64,000 bases of DNA from Marinimicrobium locisalis (GTDB lineage Bacteria; Pseudomonadota; Gammaproteobacteria; Pseudomonadales; Cellvibrionaceae), in assembly GCF_039822625.1 (NCBI RefSeq), contig NZ_JBDLLG010000006.1, positions 120,853 through 184,852 of the forward strand. Direction: 5' to 3'. The first letter of the stretch is position 1. Every line of letters starts with the position of its first letter. The notes under the pieces are model-generated. The model was given only the letters and a program-made list of their open reading frames with translations, had not been told where the DNA came from and searched no databases. Shown here in pieces: positions 8,116 through 15,807 of this stretch. The position numbers and the translations under genes were made by a program.

Positions 8116-9462
8116 TCAAATTATCCCAAAAGCCAACATGGCGTCGGCGACGCGTCGGAAGCTGGCAATATTGGCCCCCACGACGTAGTTGCCCTTGGCG
8201 CCGAACTCTTCAGATGTGTGATAACAATCACTGTGGATGTTGGCCATAATGGCATGCAGCCGCTTTTCAGTGTATTCGAAGCTCCAGGCATCGCGGCTCG
8301 CGTTCTGTTGCATCTCAAGCGCGGAGGTGGCCACACCGCCGGCGTTGGCCGCTTTACCCGGGCCGTAGCCCACACCGCTGTCCAAAAACAGGTCCACTGC
8401 AATCGGAGTACAGGGCATGTTTGCGCCTTCCACGACGGCTTTACAACCGTTTTCTATTAGCGTTTCCGCGGCATTCTCGTCCAGCTCATTCTGAGTGGCA
8501 CACGGGAAAGCCAAGTGGCATGGAATCTCCCAAATGTTGCCATCAGCGCGATACTCCGCCTCCGGGTGTTCATCCAGGTAGGCGCTGATACGCCCGCGTG
8601 CGCCCTCCTTGATAGCCTTGACGGTATCGAGGTTGATGCCCTCTTCGTGGTAAATCACACCCCCTGAATCCGAACAGGCCACCACCTTAGCACCCAACTG
8701 ATGCAGTTTTTCAATGGCGTATATGGCGACATTGCCCGACCCCGACACCACACACGACAAGCCGTCGAGGGATTCATTGCGGGCTTTGAGCATTTGCTCC
8801 GCGAAATAGGCCACTCCGTAACCGGTGGACTCCCGACGCACCAGTGCGCCACTCCAAAGAGGGCTTTTTCCGGTGAGAACGCCCGCCTCGTAGCGGTTGG
8901 TGATGCGCTTGTACTGCCCGAAAAGAAAACCGATTTCCCGGCTTCCCACGCCAATGTCGCCCGCGGGGATATCGGTTAGCTCACCGATGTGGCGATAGAG
9001 TTCCGTCATAAAACTCTGACAAAAGCGCATGACTTCCGAATCGGATTTCCCCTTGGGGTCAAAATCCGAGCCGCCCTTGCCACTGCCGATAGGCATGCCC
9101 GTCAGGGCGTTCTTAAAGGTTTGTTCAAAGGCGAGGAATTTAATGGTACCCAACAGCACGCTGGGATGAAAACGCAGGCCGCCCTTGTAGGGCCCCAATG
9201 CACTGTTAAAACCCACGCGAAAGCCACGGTTAATGTGCACTTCCCCGTTATCGTCTTCCCAGGGCACACGGAAGATAATCTGGCGTTCCGGCTCGCAAAT
9301 ACGCTCGATAATCTTCTGCTTGGCGTAATAGGGACACTTTTCCAATACCGGGGTTAACGTCTCAATCACTTCCCAGACCGCCTGATGAAACTCAGCTTCC
9401 CCTGGGTTGCGATTTTTAACCACATTATAAATGACGTCGATACGTTCTTGAGCGTTGACCAT
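8116..9462 (-). CDS. gdhA: NADP-type glutamate dehydrogenase
   Basis: Hexameric cytoplasmic enzyme assimilating ammonium into 2-oxoglutarate to give glutamate. At 448 aa it has the length of the bacterial small NADP-dependent GDH. Substrate site: GPYKGGLRFHP (90-100) and GMPIGSGKGGSDFDPKGKSD with the catalytic lysine at 129. The Rossmann dinucleotide site is VVSGSGNVAIYAIEKL, and the Phe/Glu-rich segment PAGDIGVGSREIGFLFGQYKR is diagnostic. C-terminal ANAGGVATSALEMQQNA is also conserved. It lies downstream of norB on the same strand, separated by a hairpin-bearing 59-nt gap, so co-transcription is possible but not obvious. Confidence 0.97.
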   Translation of the reverse strand: MVNAQERIDVIYNVVKNRNPGEAEFHQAVWEVIETLTPVLEKCPYYAKQKIIERICEPERQIIFRVPWEDDNGEVHINRGFRVGFNSALGPYKGGLRFHPSVLLGTIKFLAFEQTFKNALTGMPIGSGKGGSDFDPKGKSDSEVMRFCQSFMTELYRHIGELTDIPAGDIGVGSREIGFLFGQYKRITNRYEAGVLTGKSPLWSGALVRRESTGYGVAYFAEQMLKARNESLDGLSCVVSGSGNVAIYAIEKLHQLGAKVVACSDSGGVIYHEEGINLDTVKAIKEGARGRISAYLDEHPEAEYRADGNIWEIPCHLAFPCATQNELDENAAETLIENGCKAVVEGANMPCTPIAVDLFLDSGVGYGPGKAANAGGVATSALEMQQNASRDAWSFEYTEKRLHAIMANIHSDCYHTSEEFGAKGNYVVGANIASFRRVADAMLAFGII

Positions 9463-9491
9463 TCACTTCTCCAGAACCGTTTGGTATGAGA

Positions 9492-9510
9492 GAGCGGGCC
9501 AGGCCCGCTC
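9492..9510 (-). terminator. Hairpin between norB and gdhA
   Basis: Nine-bp perfect inverted repeat GAGCGGGCC/GGCCCGCTC just past the norB stop codon at 9522. Its GC-rich stem suits termination or processing, but no U-run follows on the minus strand, so read-through into gdhA cannot be excluded. Confidence 0.4.
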
Positions 9511-9521
9511 CCCTATCCAGA

Positions 9522-11888
9522 TTACTTGTCACCCCCACAGTGGCCGCAGCACACGCTGTCGCCCTGATGGGCTTCAGCCATGGCGCTGTCAGACTCAGCA
9601 TAGGCGGGCGCCCAGGCTTTTTCCACACGCCCGATCAGCGGTTTGTCCGAGGCGTCAGGGAAGAATACGCCCTTAATCACCTGCCAGGTCACTGCCAGGG
9701 CTCCGACGATGAAAATCACATCACCAATGGTGCGTACCCAGCGCAAGGTTTCCAGCAGCGGCTGCTGCAGGAAGGCTTCACTACGAGCGTACCACAGGCC
9801 TTCGGAGGCGCTCGCCACGAACTGGATGATGCCAACCGGCAGCAGGCTGGTAAACAGCATCAGTACCAAGCCACCGTTCATCCACCAGAAGGCGACTTTC
9901 ATGAGCCGGTCGTTAAAGGCCATGTTGGGACGAATGTAGCGCAGAATCAGCAGGCAGAAGCCCAGGGCCAGAAACCCGTACACGCCGAATAGAGCCGCGT
10001 GGGCGTGGGTCGGTGTGGTATTGAGCCCTTGTACGTAGTACAGCGAAATAGGCGGGTTGATCATAAAGCCCAGCACGCCCGCTCCCAGCATATTCCAGAA
10101 GGCAACCGCCACAAAGAATAACAGCGGCCATTTGATGTTCTGCATCCAGGGAGCGCGAAACTTCAGCCGCCAGTTTTCCCAAGCCTCATAACCCAACACC
10201 ACCAGCGGCACAACCTCCAGCGCGCTGAATGAGGCGCCTACCGCCATTACGGGCGTGGTGGTGCCGGAAAAATACAGGTGGTGGAAGGTACCGGGCACGC
10301 CTCCGAGCATAAACAGCGACGCCGAGGCCAGCGATGCGGCCGTGGCCATGGGGCGGGATACCAAGCCCATGCTGCAGAAAATAAAGGCCAAGGCAGCGGT
10401 CGCGAAGACCTCAAAGAACCCTTCCACCCACAGATGCACTACCCACCAGCGCCAGTACTCCATGATAGAAATGTGCGTGCGTTCACCATAGGCCAAGCCG
10501 GCACCGTAGAACAAGCCAATGGCTACGACGGAGGCGGTCAACAATATCAGCAGGTTCTTATCACCCCCCTGTTTGAGAGCCGGCACAATGCCGCGCATCA
10601 TCAGGAACAGCCAGAAAGCGATGCCGCCCACTTTCAGAATCTGCCAGAAGCGTCCCAGGTCGACGTACTCATAGCCCTGATGGCCGAACCAGAAGCTGAA
10701 TTCGGCGGGCATGATCTGATTGATGGCGAAGAAGTTGCCGACGAAGGAGCCGACCACCACCGCAATCAGAGCCCAGAACAAAATGTCCACGCCCAGCTTT
10801 TGATACTTGGGGTCTTTGCCGCCGTTGATGACCGGCGCCAGGAACAGGCCCGCCGCCAAAAAGCCGGTGGCGATCCAGAACATGGCCGACTGGATGTGCC
10901 AGGTGCGCATCAATGAATAGGGGAACCAGTCCGAGGTTTGAATGCCGTAGAAGCCCTGGCCTTCAATAGTATAGTGCGCCACAAAGCCGCCCAAAAACAC
11001 CTGAAAGGTAAACAGCCCCACCACAGCCAGGAGATACTTACCCAGCGCTTTTTGCGATGGCGTCAGCGCGAAGGTGGTGATCGGGTCCTGCTTGGGGGCT
11101 TCGGGCTCTTCTTCGTCTTCTTTGCGCAGGAAGGCCCAGCCCCAGACCAGACCGCCCACGCCGGCAATCAACAACACCACGCTGGCGATGGACCAGACAA
11201 TGTTCTCCGCCGTGGGCTTATTGTCGATTAAAGGCTCGTGGGGCCAGTTGTTGGTGTAAGTCGCCTTGCCGGGATAACGTTCGGTAGAGGCGGCCCAAGC
11301 CGTCCAGAAGAAAAAGTTAGTCATTTTTTCGCGCCGCTCATCATCGGGCAGCGTGACTTCTTTCATGGCGTAGCTCTCGCGGGTCGGCTGAAGCTCGGGA
11401 GCGCCTCCAAACAGGCGGTTATAGTAGTCCGCCGTTTGCGCCATGGCCTGCGCTCGCCGATCGGACACCACCAAGGTGTCGGTCTCGGCCTCCCAGGTAT
11501 TAGTGCGGTAAGCTTGCTTTAACTCGTATTGCAGCGCGTTCTGATCGCGCCCATTGAGCTCATCGTAGCTAACCCCGAAAATATCCTGCGCCGCCAATTC
11601 CAGCCAGGCAAGCAGCTCCCGGTGCAACCAGTCGGCCGTCCAGTCCGGCGCTTGATAGGCACCGTGGCCCCAAATGGAACCCAGCTGCATGCCGCCCACG
11701 GATTGCCAAGCCGTTTGACCGTCGAGAATGCTCGTTTCGGTCATAATCGTCTGACCGCTTTCGGTCACCACCTGATCCGGAATAGGGGGTGCCTGGCGAT
11801 ACACTTCCACCCCAAAGTAACCCAATAACCCGAAAGTAACCGCCAATGTACCAATCAGCGTCCACCACAATCTTTTGTACTTACCCAT
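9522..11888 (-). CDS. norB: Quinol-dependent nitric oxide reductase (qNOR)
   Basis: Single-subunit inner-membrane NO reductase (788 aa) converting NO to N2O with electrons from quinol. The N-terminal ~200 residues (one membrane helix, then a periplasmic NorC-like domain without a heme CXXCH motif) are fused to the 12-helix NorB core, which marks the qNOR class. Core landmarks include HIQSAMFWIATGFLAAG, WVEGFFEVFATAALAF, GTFHHLYFSGTT and HAHAALFGVYGFLALG with the heme and non-heme iron histidines. The chain ends in an unusual Cys/His tail, CCGHCGGDK. The ATG at 11888 overlaps the last codons of ric (stop at 11881), implying translational coupling. It shares the NsrR-box promoter upstream of ric. 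Confidence 0.95.
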   Translation of the reverse strand: MGKYKRLWWTLIGTLAVTFGLLGYFGVEVYRQAPPIPDQVVTESGQTIMTETSILDGQTAWQSVGGMQLGSIWGHGAYQAPDWTADWLHRELLAWLELAAQDIFGVSYDELNGRDQNALQYELKQAYRTNTWEAETDTLVVSDRRAQAMAQTADYYNRLFGGAPELQPTRESYAMKEVTLPDDERREKMTNFFFWTAWAASTERYPGKATYTNNWPHEPLIDNKPTAENIVWSIASVVLLIAGVGGLVWGWAFLRKEDEEEPEAPKQDPITTFALTPSQKALGKYLLAVVGLFTFQVFLGGFVAHYTIEGQGFYGIQTSDWFPYSLMRTWHIQSAMFWIATGFLAAGLFLAPVINGGKDPKYQKLGVDILFWALIAVVVGSFVGNFFAINQIMPAEFSFWFGHQGYEYVDLGRFWQILKVGGIAFWLFLMMRGIVPALKQGGDKNLLILLTASVVAIGLFYGAGLAYGERTHISIMEYWRWWVVHLWVEGFFEVFATAALAFIFCSMGLVSRPMATAASLASASLFMLGGVPGTFHHLYFSGTTTPVMAVGASFSALEVVPLVVLGYEAWENWRLKFRAPWMQNIKWPLLFFVAVAFWNMLGAGVLGFMINPPISLYYVQGLNTTPTHAHAALFGVYGFLALGFCLLILRYIRPNMAFNDRLMKVAFWWMNGGLVLMLFTSLLPVGIIQFVASASEGLWYARSEAFLQQPLLETLRWVRTIGDVIFIVGALAVTWQVIKGVFFPDASDKPLIGRVEKAWAPAYAESDSAMAEAHQGDSVCCGHCGGDK

Positions 11889-12564
11889 TTGCCGAAGCCC
11901 CCAGCCCGTCAATACGATCAAATAAAATGTTGTTTTCCAGATGGATATGGTCCATTAAATCGACCTCCAGTGACGCCAACCCCACATAAAGCGCTCGCCA
12001 GGTATTGCAGGCCCCCACGGGGAGGTTGATGCCCCGAGTCAGCTCATGAATTCGGCGCAGCCCTTGCGCGTGCTCATCGTGTTCGTGGCGCATCATGTTC
12101 ACCGGCCCCGAAGCCATGCCCAGCATGCCCCGAGCAATCATGGGAAAGAGAATCTGTTCCTCCTTACGCATGTGGCTTTCCAGTTCAGCGAACATCGTTT
12201 CGAGATGGTTCGCCAAGCCGCTTGGGCATTCGGGGTGACCACCGTGAACCAGTTCAACCCGCTGACTGAGGCGAATCAGCTCTGGTAGCTGCTGGCGGTG
12301 GACATCGTGGTAACGAGTCAGGATATGCTCGATCAGCTCGTCATTACCCGCCGCTGCCCAATCGCCCCGGGCGCCCTCCGCCTGGGTGTGAAGCTGGTCC
12401 AGCTCAGCGACCAGCGCGCTCTGGTCAACTCCCTTGCGCTCAAGTGCGTGGGCCAGGGTTTGTTTCCCCCCACAGCAAAAGTCCAGGCCGTAGCCATGAA
12501 GTACGCCAGTGGCGCCGGGTAACTCCCGGGCAATATCACCGACCGATTGTGTCAGCCAACTCAT
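11881..12564 (-). CDS. ric: Iron-sulfur cluster repair di-iron protein (Ric/YtfE/ScdA)
   Basis: Cytoplasmic 227-aa protein that repairs Fe-S centres damaged by nitric oxide and oxidative stress. The N-terminal ScdA_N (DUF542) domain is clear: VGDIARELPGATGVLHGYGLDFCCGGKQTLAHAL with the CC pair. It is followed by a hemerythrin-like di-iron domain with His/Glu ligands in HILTRYHDVHRQQLP, LETMFAELESHMRKEEQILFP, MMRHEHDEHAQGL and LMDHIHLENNILF. It is the first gene of a ric-norB pair and overlaps norB by 8 bp. An NsrR-like palindrome sits 48-70 bp upstream of its start, which agrees with known NsrR control of ytfE. Confidence 0.95.
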   Translation of the reverse strand: MSWLTQSVGDIARELPGATGVLHGYGLDFCCGGKQTLAHALERKGVDQSALVAELDQLHTQAEGARGDWAAAGNDELIEHILTRYHDVHRQQLPELIRLSQRVELVHGGHPECPSGLANHLETMFAELESHMRKEEQILFPMIARGMLGMASGPVNMMRHEHDEHAQGLRRIHELTRGINLPVGACNTWRALYVGLASLEVDLMDHIHLENNILFDRIDGLGASANG

Positions 12565-12611
12565 AGGCGGCTCCCCCTTTACGGTTGCAGCAGATTATCT
12601 AAGCATCCATT

Positions 12612-12634
12612 AAGATGCATAGTATTTACATCTT
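12612..12634 (-). promoter_or_regulatory. NsrR-type operator upstream of ric-norB
   Basis: 23-bp imperfect palindrome: AAGATGCAT, 5 nt, TTACATCTT. It closely matches the published NsrR consensus (AAGATGYAT half-sites with 11-1-11 symmetry). The nsrR gene itself is in the same locus. No strong -35/-10 pair could be fixed for the minus-strand promoter. Confidence 0.8.
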
Positions 12635-12763
12635 TCCAAAGAATACCGCGCCAAAAAAAAGAAGTAAAATAAATTCATCTTTAAAATACCCCTACTACCC
12701 CATCAGAGGTAGACGAGCATTGCTTGGGCGGGAGAGAGGTTTACCCTTTATGGGAGAGGACCG

Positions 12764-12792
12764 TTGAAGAGTCTTTCTAAAAGATATATTAT
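12764..12792 (+). promoter_or_regulatory. Predicted sigma-70 promoter for the DUF454-nnrS-nsrR genes
   Basis: TTGAAG at 12764-12769 and TATTAT at 12787-12792 with a 17-nt spacer. The -10 element lies inside the NsrR-like site at 12781-12803, a position suited to repression. Confidence 0.5.
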
Positions 12793-12803
12793 TTTTACAT
12801 GTT
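12781..12803 (+). promoter_or_regulatory. Second NsrR-like site, facing the DUF454-nnrS-nsrR genes
   Basis: AAGATATAT, 5 nt, TTACATGTT: same spacing as the site at 12612 and differing mainly in two positions of the left half and one of the right. It overlaps a predicted -10 box. Together the two sites would let NsrR control both arms of the divergent locus and its own gene. The rest of the 12565-12867 interval is AT-rich promoter DNA without a gene. Confidence 0.6.
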
Positions 12804-12867
12804 TAACTTTATCCCTTGGTGATACCATGCGGGAACGACAAGTCACAGGGCTTTGTTAGGAGCCATT

Positions 12868-13251
12868 ATGAGCGGAGCGCAATGGTGGCAACACACCCGC
12901 CGACTACCCTGGTTGCTGGTAGCCTGGGTCAGCATTGGGCTGGGCGCTATCGGCGCTCTGCTCCCGGTAATGCCCACGACGCCTTTCCTGCTGGTGGCCG
13001 CCTGGGCGGCTCCCAAAGGCTCCCCCAGGCTGCATCGCTGGCTGAGGGAGCACCGGCACTTTGGGCCGCTGCTGCATGCCTGGCATACCCGGCGGGCGGT
13101 GCCCAGGCGAGCCAAGTGGCTGACACCGGCGTTACTGGTCGCCAGCCTCATTGTGATGGTGCTGGCCGGGGTAGCGCCGGTGGTACTGCTTGCGCTGGTG
13201 TGCCTGTTCAGCGCCGTGACACTTTATTTGTTCAGTCGCCCCGACGCCTAA
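12868..13251 (+). CDS. DUF454 (YbaN-like) inner-membrane protein
   Basis: 127-aa small membrane protein with two hydrophobic regions: LLVAWVSIGLGAIGALLPVMPTTPFLLVAAW near 20-50 and LLVASLIVMVLAGVAPVVLLALVCLFSAVTLYLF near the C-terminus. GxxLPxxPTTPFLLxAAW followed by RLHRWLxxHRxFGPLLxxW is the DUF454/YbaN signature. Function is not established, but such genes are often found beside nnrS and NO-responsive genes. The ATG at 12868 has TTAGGAG 6 nt upstream; a TTG at 12853 would add five residues. It is the first gene of a plus-strand set with nnrS (31-nt gap). Confidence 0.82.
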   Translation: MSGAQWWQHTRRLPWLLVAWVSIGLGAIGALLPVMPTTPFLLVAAWAAPKGSPRLHRWLREHRHFGPLLHAWHTRRAVPRRAKWLTPALLVASLIVMVLAGVAPVVLLALVCLFSAVTLYLFSRPDA

Positions 13252-13281
13252 CAGCCACGGGGTGAAACCGAGGAGCTATTC

Positions 13282-14460
13282 ATGGCCCAACCCAATGCCC
13301 TGCTCGCCTACCCTTTTCGTCCGTTCTTTATCCTGACGGGCCTCTATGCCATGGTTGTGGTGTTGGCCTGGGTCGGATTTTTGTTTGGAGGCTGGCCTTT
13401 GCCGCTGGGTTGGTCGCCCCTGCAGTGGCATAGCCATGAAATGATTTACGGCTTCGTTACCGCCGCCACCGCCGGCTTTCTGCTCACCGCCATGTGTAAC
13501 TGGACCGGCGCCCCTCCCCTTCAAGGCAAAGGCCTGCTAGCGCTGGTACTGCTCTGGCTGGCCGGGCGCCTTGCCTTCTGGTTCGCCGGCTGGCTGCCGG
13601 GCTGGCTGGTGGCCGTGGTGGACTTGGCCTTTCTGCCGGTGCTGGCGATCTACGCCGCCCGCGTGTTGTTGCGCTACGGCAACAAACGCAACCTGATTTT
13701 AGTGGCGGTGCTGGCCGCTCTGACCGTCGGCAACTTGCTGATGCACGTGGGGTTTACCGGCGGCGGCATGCAGTGGCTAAAACTCGGGCAAGGCCTCGGG
13801 CTAGACATTATTACGTTAATGATTGTGGTCATCGCCGGGCGCATTACGCCGGCGTTCACGGCCAACTGGTTAAGGGGTCAAGGGGGACCGGCCGAACAAG
13901 TGGTTAAATCCACGAAGGTCACCGGCCTGGCAATGGCGAGCGTGGTCTTGCTGGCCGTATTGGCGCTGCTGCCCCTACCCGCTTGGTGTGAAGCGCTGGC
14001 CGCTCTGTTTGCCGGGGGCATCAATGCCCTGAGGCTGTATCAGTGGCGGGGCTGGCTCGCCTGGCGCGAACCGTTGCTATGGATCTTGCACTTGGCTTAC
14101 GGTTGGGTCGTCATTGCGCTGTTGCTGCGTGGGGTGAGCGGTTTTTATCCGGCTCTGCCCGAGACGCTGTGGCAGCACTCTCTGGCCTTGGGGGGCATCG
14201 GCACCCTGATACTCGGGGTAATGAGCCGAGTCGCCGTGGGGCATACGGGCCGCCCCATGCAACTGCAGCCTTATGGCCGCTTGATGTATTGGGCCGTTAT
14301 CGCCGCCACCGTGTTGCGTCTATTGGCGGCCAACCAGTGGATTGATTACCGTATTGGGGTAACCCTATCGGCGCTGGGCTGGATTTTGGCGTTTAGTTTG
14401 TTTGTCGTGCTTTACGCACCCATGTTGAGTCAACCCCGGGCCGACAACCGCCCCGGCTAA
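13282..14460 (+). CDS. nnrS: NnrS family heme-copper membrane protein
   Basis: 392-aa polytopic inner-membrane protein with about 12 hydrophobic segments. NnrS proteins bind heme and copper and help cells withstand nitrosative stress. Diagnostic features: FRPFFILTGLYAMVVVLAW at the start, LQWHSHEMIYGFVTAATAGFLLTAMCNWTG with conserved histidines (H49/H51 region), and HSLALGGIGTLILGVMSRVAVGHTGRP near the end. GAGG lies 7 nt before the ATG. It is followed by nsrR after 12 nt, and an NsrR-like site precedes the gene set, so NO induction through NsrR is expected. Confidence 0.95.
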   Translation: MAQPNALLAYPFRPFFILTGLYAMVVVLAWVGFLFGGWPLPLGWSPLQWHSHEMIYGFVTAATAGFLLTAMCNWTGAPPLQGKGLLALVLLWLAGRLAFWFAGWLPGWLVAVVDLAFLPVLAIYAARVLLRYGNKRNLILVAVLAALTVGNLLMHVGFTGGGMQWLKLGQGLGLDIITLMIVVIAGRITPAFTANWLRGQGGPAEQVVKSTKVTGLAMASVVLLAVLALLPLPAWCEALAALFAGGINALRLYQWRGWLAWREPLLWILHLAYGWVVIALLLRGVSGFYPALPETLWQHSLALGGIGTLILGVMSRVAVGHTGRPMQLQPYGRLMYWAVIAATVLRLLAANQWIDYRIGVTLSALGWILAFSLFVVLYAPMLSQPRADNRPG

Positions 14461-14472
14461 CCGAGGTCATTC

Positions 14473-14910
14473 ATGCACATTACCCGTTACACCGACTACT
14501 CTTTGCGGGTGCTGATGTACGTGGCCCTAAAGGGCGAAGAGCTGTCCACCATTCGCGAAATTGCCGAGAGCTACGACATTTCCAAAAACCATTTGATGAA
14601 AGTGGTACAGGAGTTGAACAGCAAGGGCTACCTGCACGCCATTCGGGGCAAAAACGGGGGGCTTCGGCTGCGCGGCACGCCAGAGGAAATTAACCTCGGT
14701 GAACTGATTCGCCGCACCGAGCAGGACCTCACCTTGGTGGAATGCTTTGGCAGTGGCAGCCAGTGTGCCCTGACGCCGGCCTGCCGGCTCAAAGGGGTGT
14801 TGGCCGAGTCGCTGGAAGCGTTTTTCCGGGTGCTCGACAGCTACACCCTGGCAGACTTGGTCTACCCCCAAAACGCGCGGGAAATGAAACAGTTACTGCG
14901 CATTCCCTGA
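14473..14910 (+). CDS. nsrR: NsrR, NO-sensing Rrf2-family repressor
   Basis: 145-aa Rrf2-type transcription factor that binds an NO-sensitive Fe-S cluster. The winged helix begins MHITRYTDYSLRVLMYVAL and includes ISKNHLMKVVQELNSKGYLHAIRGKNGGLRL. The three cluster cysteines are in ECFGSGSQCALTPAC, with the spacing typical of NsrR. It lies 12 nt after nnrS, so it belongs to the same transcript. Two matching palindromes at 12612 and 12781 are probable targets, implying autoregulation. Its last 18 bp overlap the 3' end of the convergent hydroxylase gene. Confidence 0.95.
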   Translation: MHITRYTDYSLRVLMYVALKGEELSTIREIAESYDISKNHLMKVVQELNSKGYLHAIRGKNGGLRLRGTPEEINLGELIRRTEQDLTLVECFGSGSQCALTPACRLKGVLAESLEAFFRVLDSYTLADLVYPQNAREMKQLLRIP

Positions 14911-15792
14911 ACGGGCCACACCAAAGCGTAGCCGGCGCGGACGCTCCCCCGCTGGCAAGTGGCTGCCGCAGAGTTTATCCCACAGCGTGAGGCAGGTGCC
15001 GAAGTTGCGGTCCCAGTGTTCCGGCGCGGCGCTATGATGCAGTTGGTGCTGCGCCGGGCTGATTAACCAGCGCTCCAACCGCCCAAAGGTGAACCAGATA
15101 TGGCTGTGGCGCAGGTTGGCGCCGAGGAAGTTAAAGGCGAAGCCCAGAACATCCACGCCCAGCACATCCAGTCCGCTCAGTTGCCCTCCGAATAAATAGA
15201 CAAACACCCCGCTCACCCCTCCAAACACCACCAGGCCGCGCAGGTAGTAGGCCGTCATTTCCACAGGGTGCACGCGAAATAAGGTCAGCGGTGTAAGTCT
15301 CTTGGCGCTATGGTGAACCCGGTGAAACCGCCAGAGCCAGGGCACCTTGTGCATGGTCCGGTGCAGCGCAAAGCGGCTCAGATCTTCCACCAGGAAAAAC
15401 ACCAAGGTGTAACTCAGGGCAATGGCCAGCCAGTGCCACTGGAGTGTCGGGGCGTTGCCCAGGTGGGTCTGTAGGGTGCGGGCCACCCAGAGCGTGGCCA
15501 TCATATGGCTGCCCAGCAGGGGCACAACCAGCAACACTCGCAGGGTGCTGTTGCCCAGCATCAAGCCCAGATCAGTACCGGTAGAGCGGTTAAGCCAGTG
15601 CCGGCGAGAAAGCAGGCTTCGGCGCAGCCCGCGCCAAAAGCCCACCTCACCGCGCCGGCGGAATTGCAGGTACAGCGCCACCACCGCCATTACCCCCGCC
15701 GAGACCCAGAACAGCCAGTACATCCGGCTGGCCGGGTTCAACGGGTAGTTCAGGGGCGCGGTTAGCGCCTGCCACCAGTCCACCTCAAACAC
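14893..15792 (-). CDS. Fatty acid hydroxylase/sterol desaturase superfamily membrane protein
   Basis: 299-aa integral membrane di-iron protein. The eight-histidine motif is present: HRTMH, HRVHHS, and later HSHIWFTFG and HQLHHS, within several hydrophobic segments (MYWLFWVSAGVMAVVALYLQF at the start). Members hydroxylate or desaturate lipids. It is the last gene of the minus-strand set behind the TonB-dependent receptor (15-nt gap), so it is probably expressed with the iron-linked envelope genes. The substrate is unknown; a siderophore or membrane lipid would be speculation. Its 3' end overlaps nsrR by 18 bp. Confidence 0.85.
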   Translation of the reverse strand: MFEVDWWQALTAPLNYPLNPASRMYWLFWVSAGVMAVVALYLQFRRRGEVGFWRGLRRSLLSRRHWLNRSTGTDLGLMLGNSTLRVLLVVPLLGSHMMATLWVARTLQTHLGNAPTLQWHWLAIALSYTLVFFLVEDLSRFALHRTMHKVPWLWRFHRVHHSAKRLTPLTLFRVHPVEMTAYYLRGLVVFGGVSGVFVYLFGGQLSGLDVLGVDVLGFAFNFLGANLRHSHIWFTFGRLERWLISPAQHQLHHSAAPEHWDRNFGTCLTLWDKLCGSHLPAGERPRRLRFGVARSGNAQ

Positions 15793-15807
15793 CCCGTTGA
15801 GCCTCCT

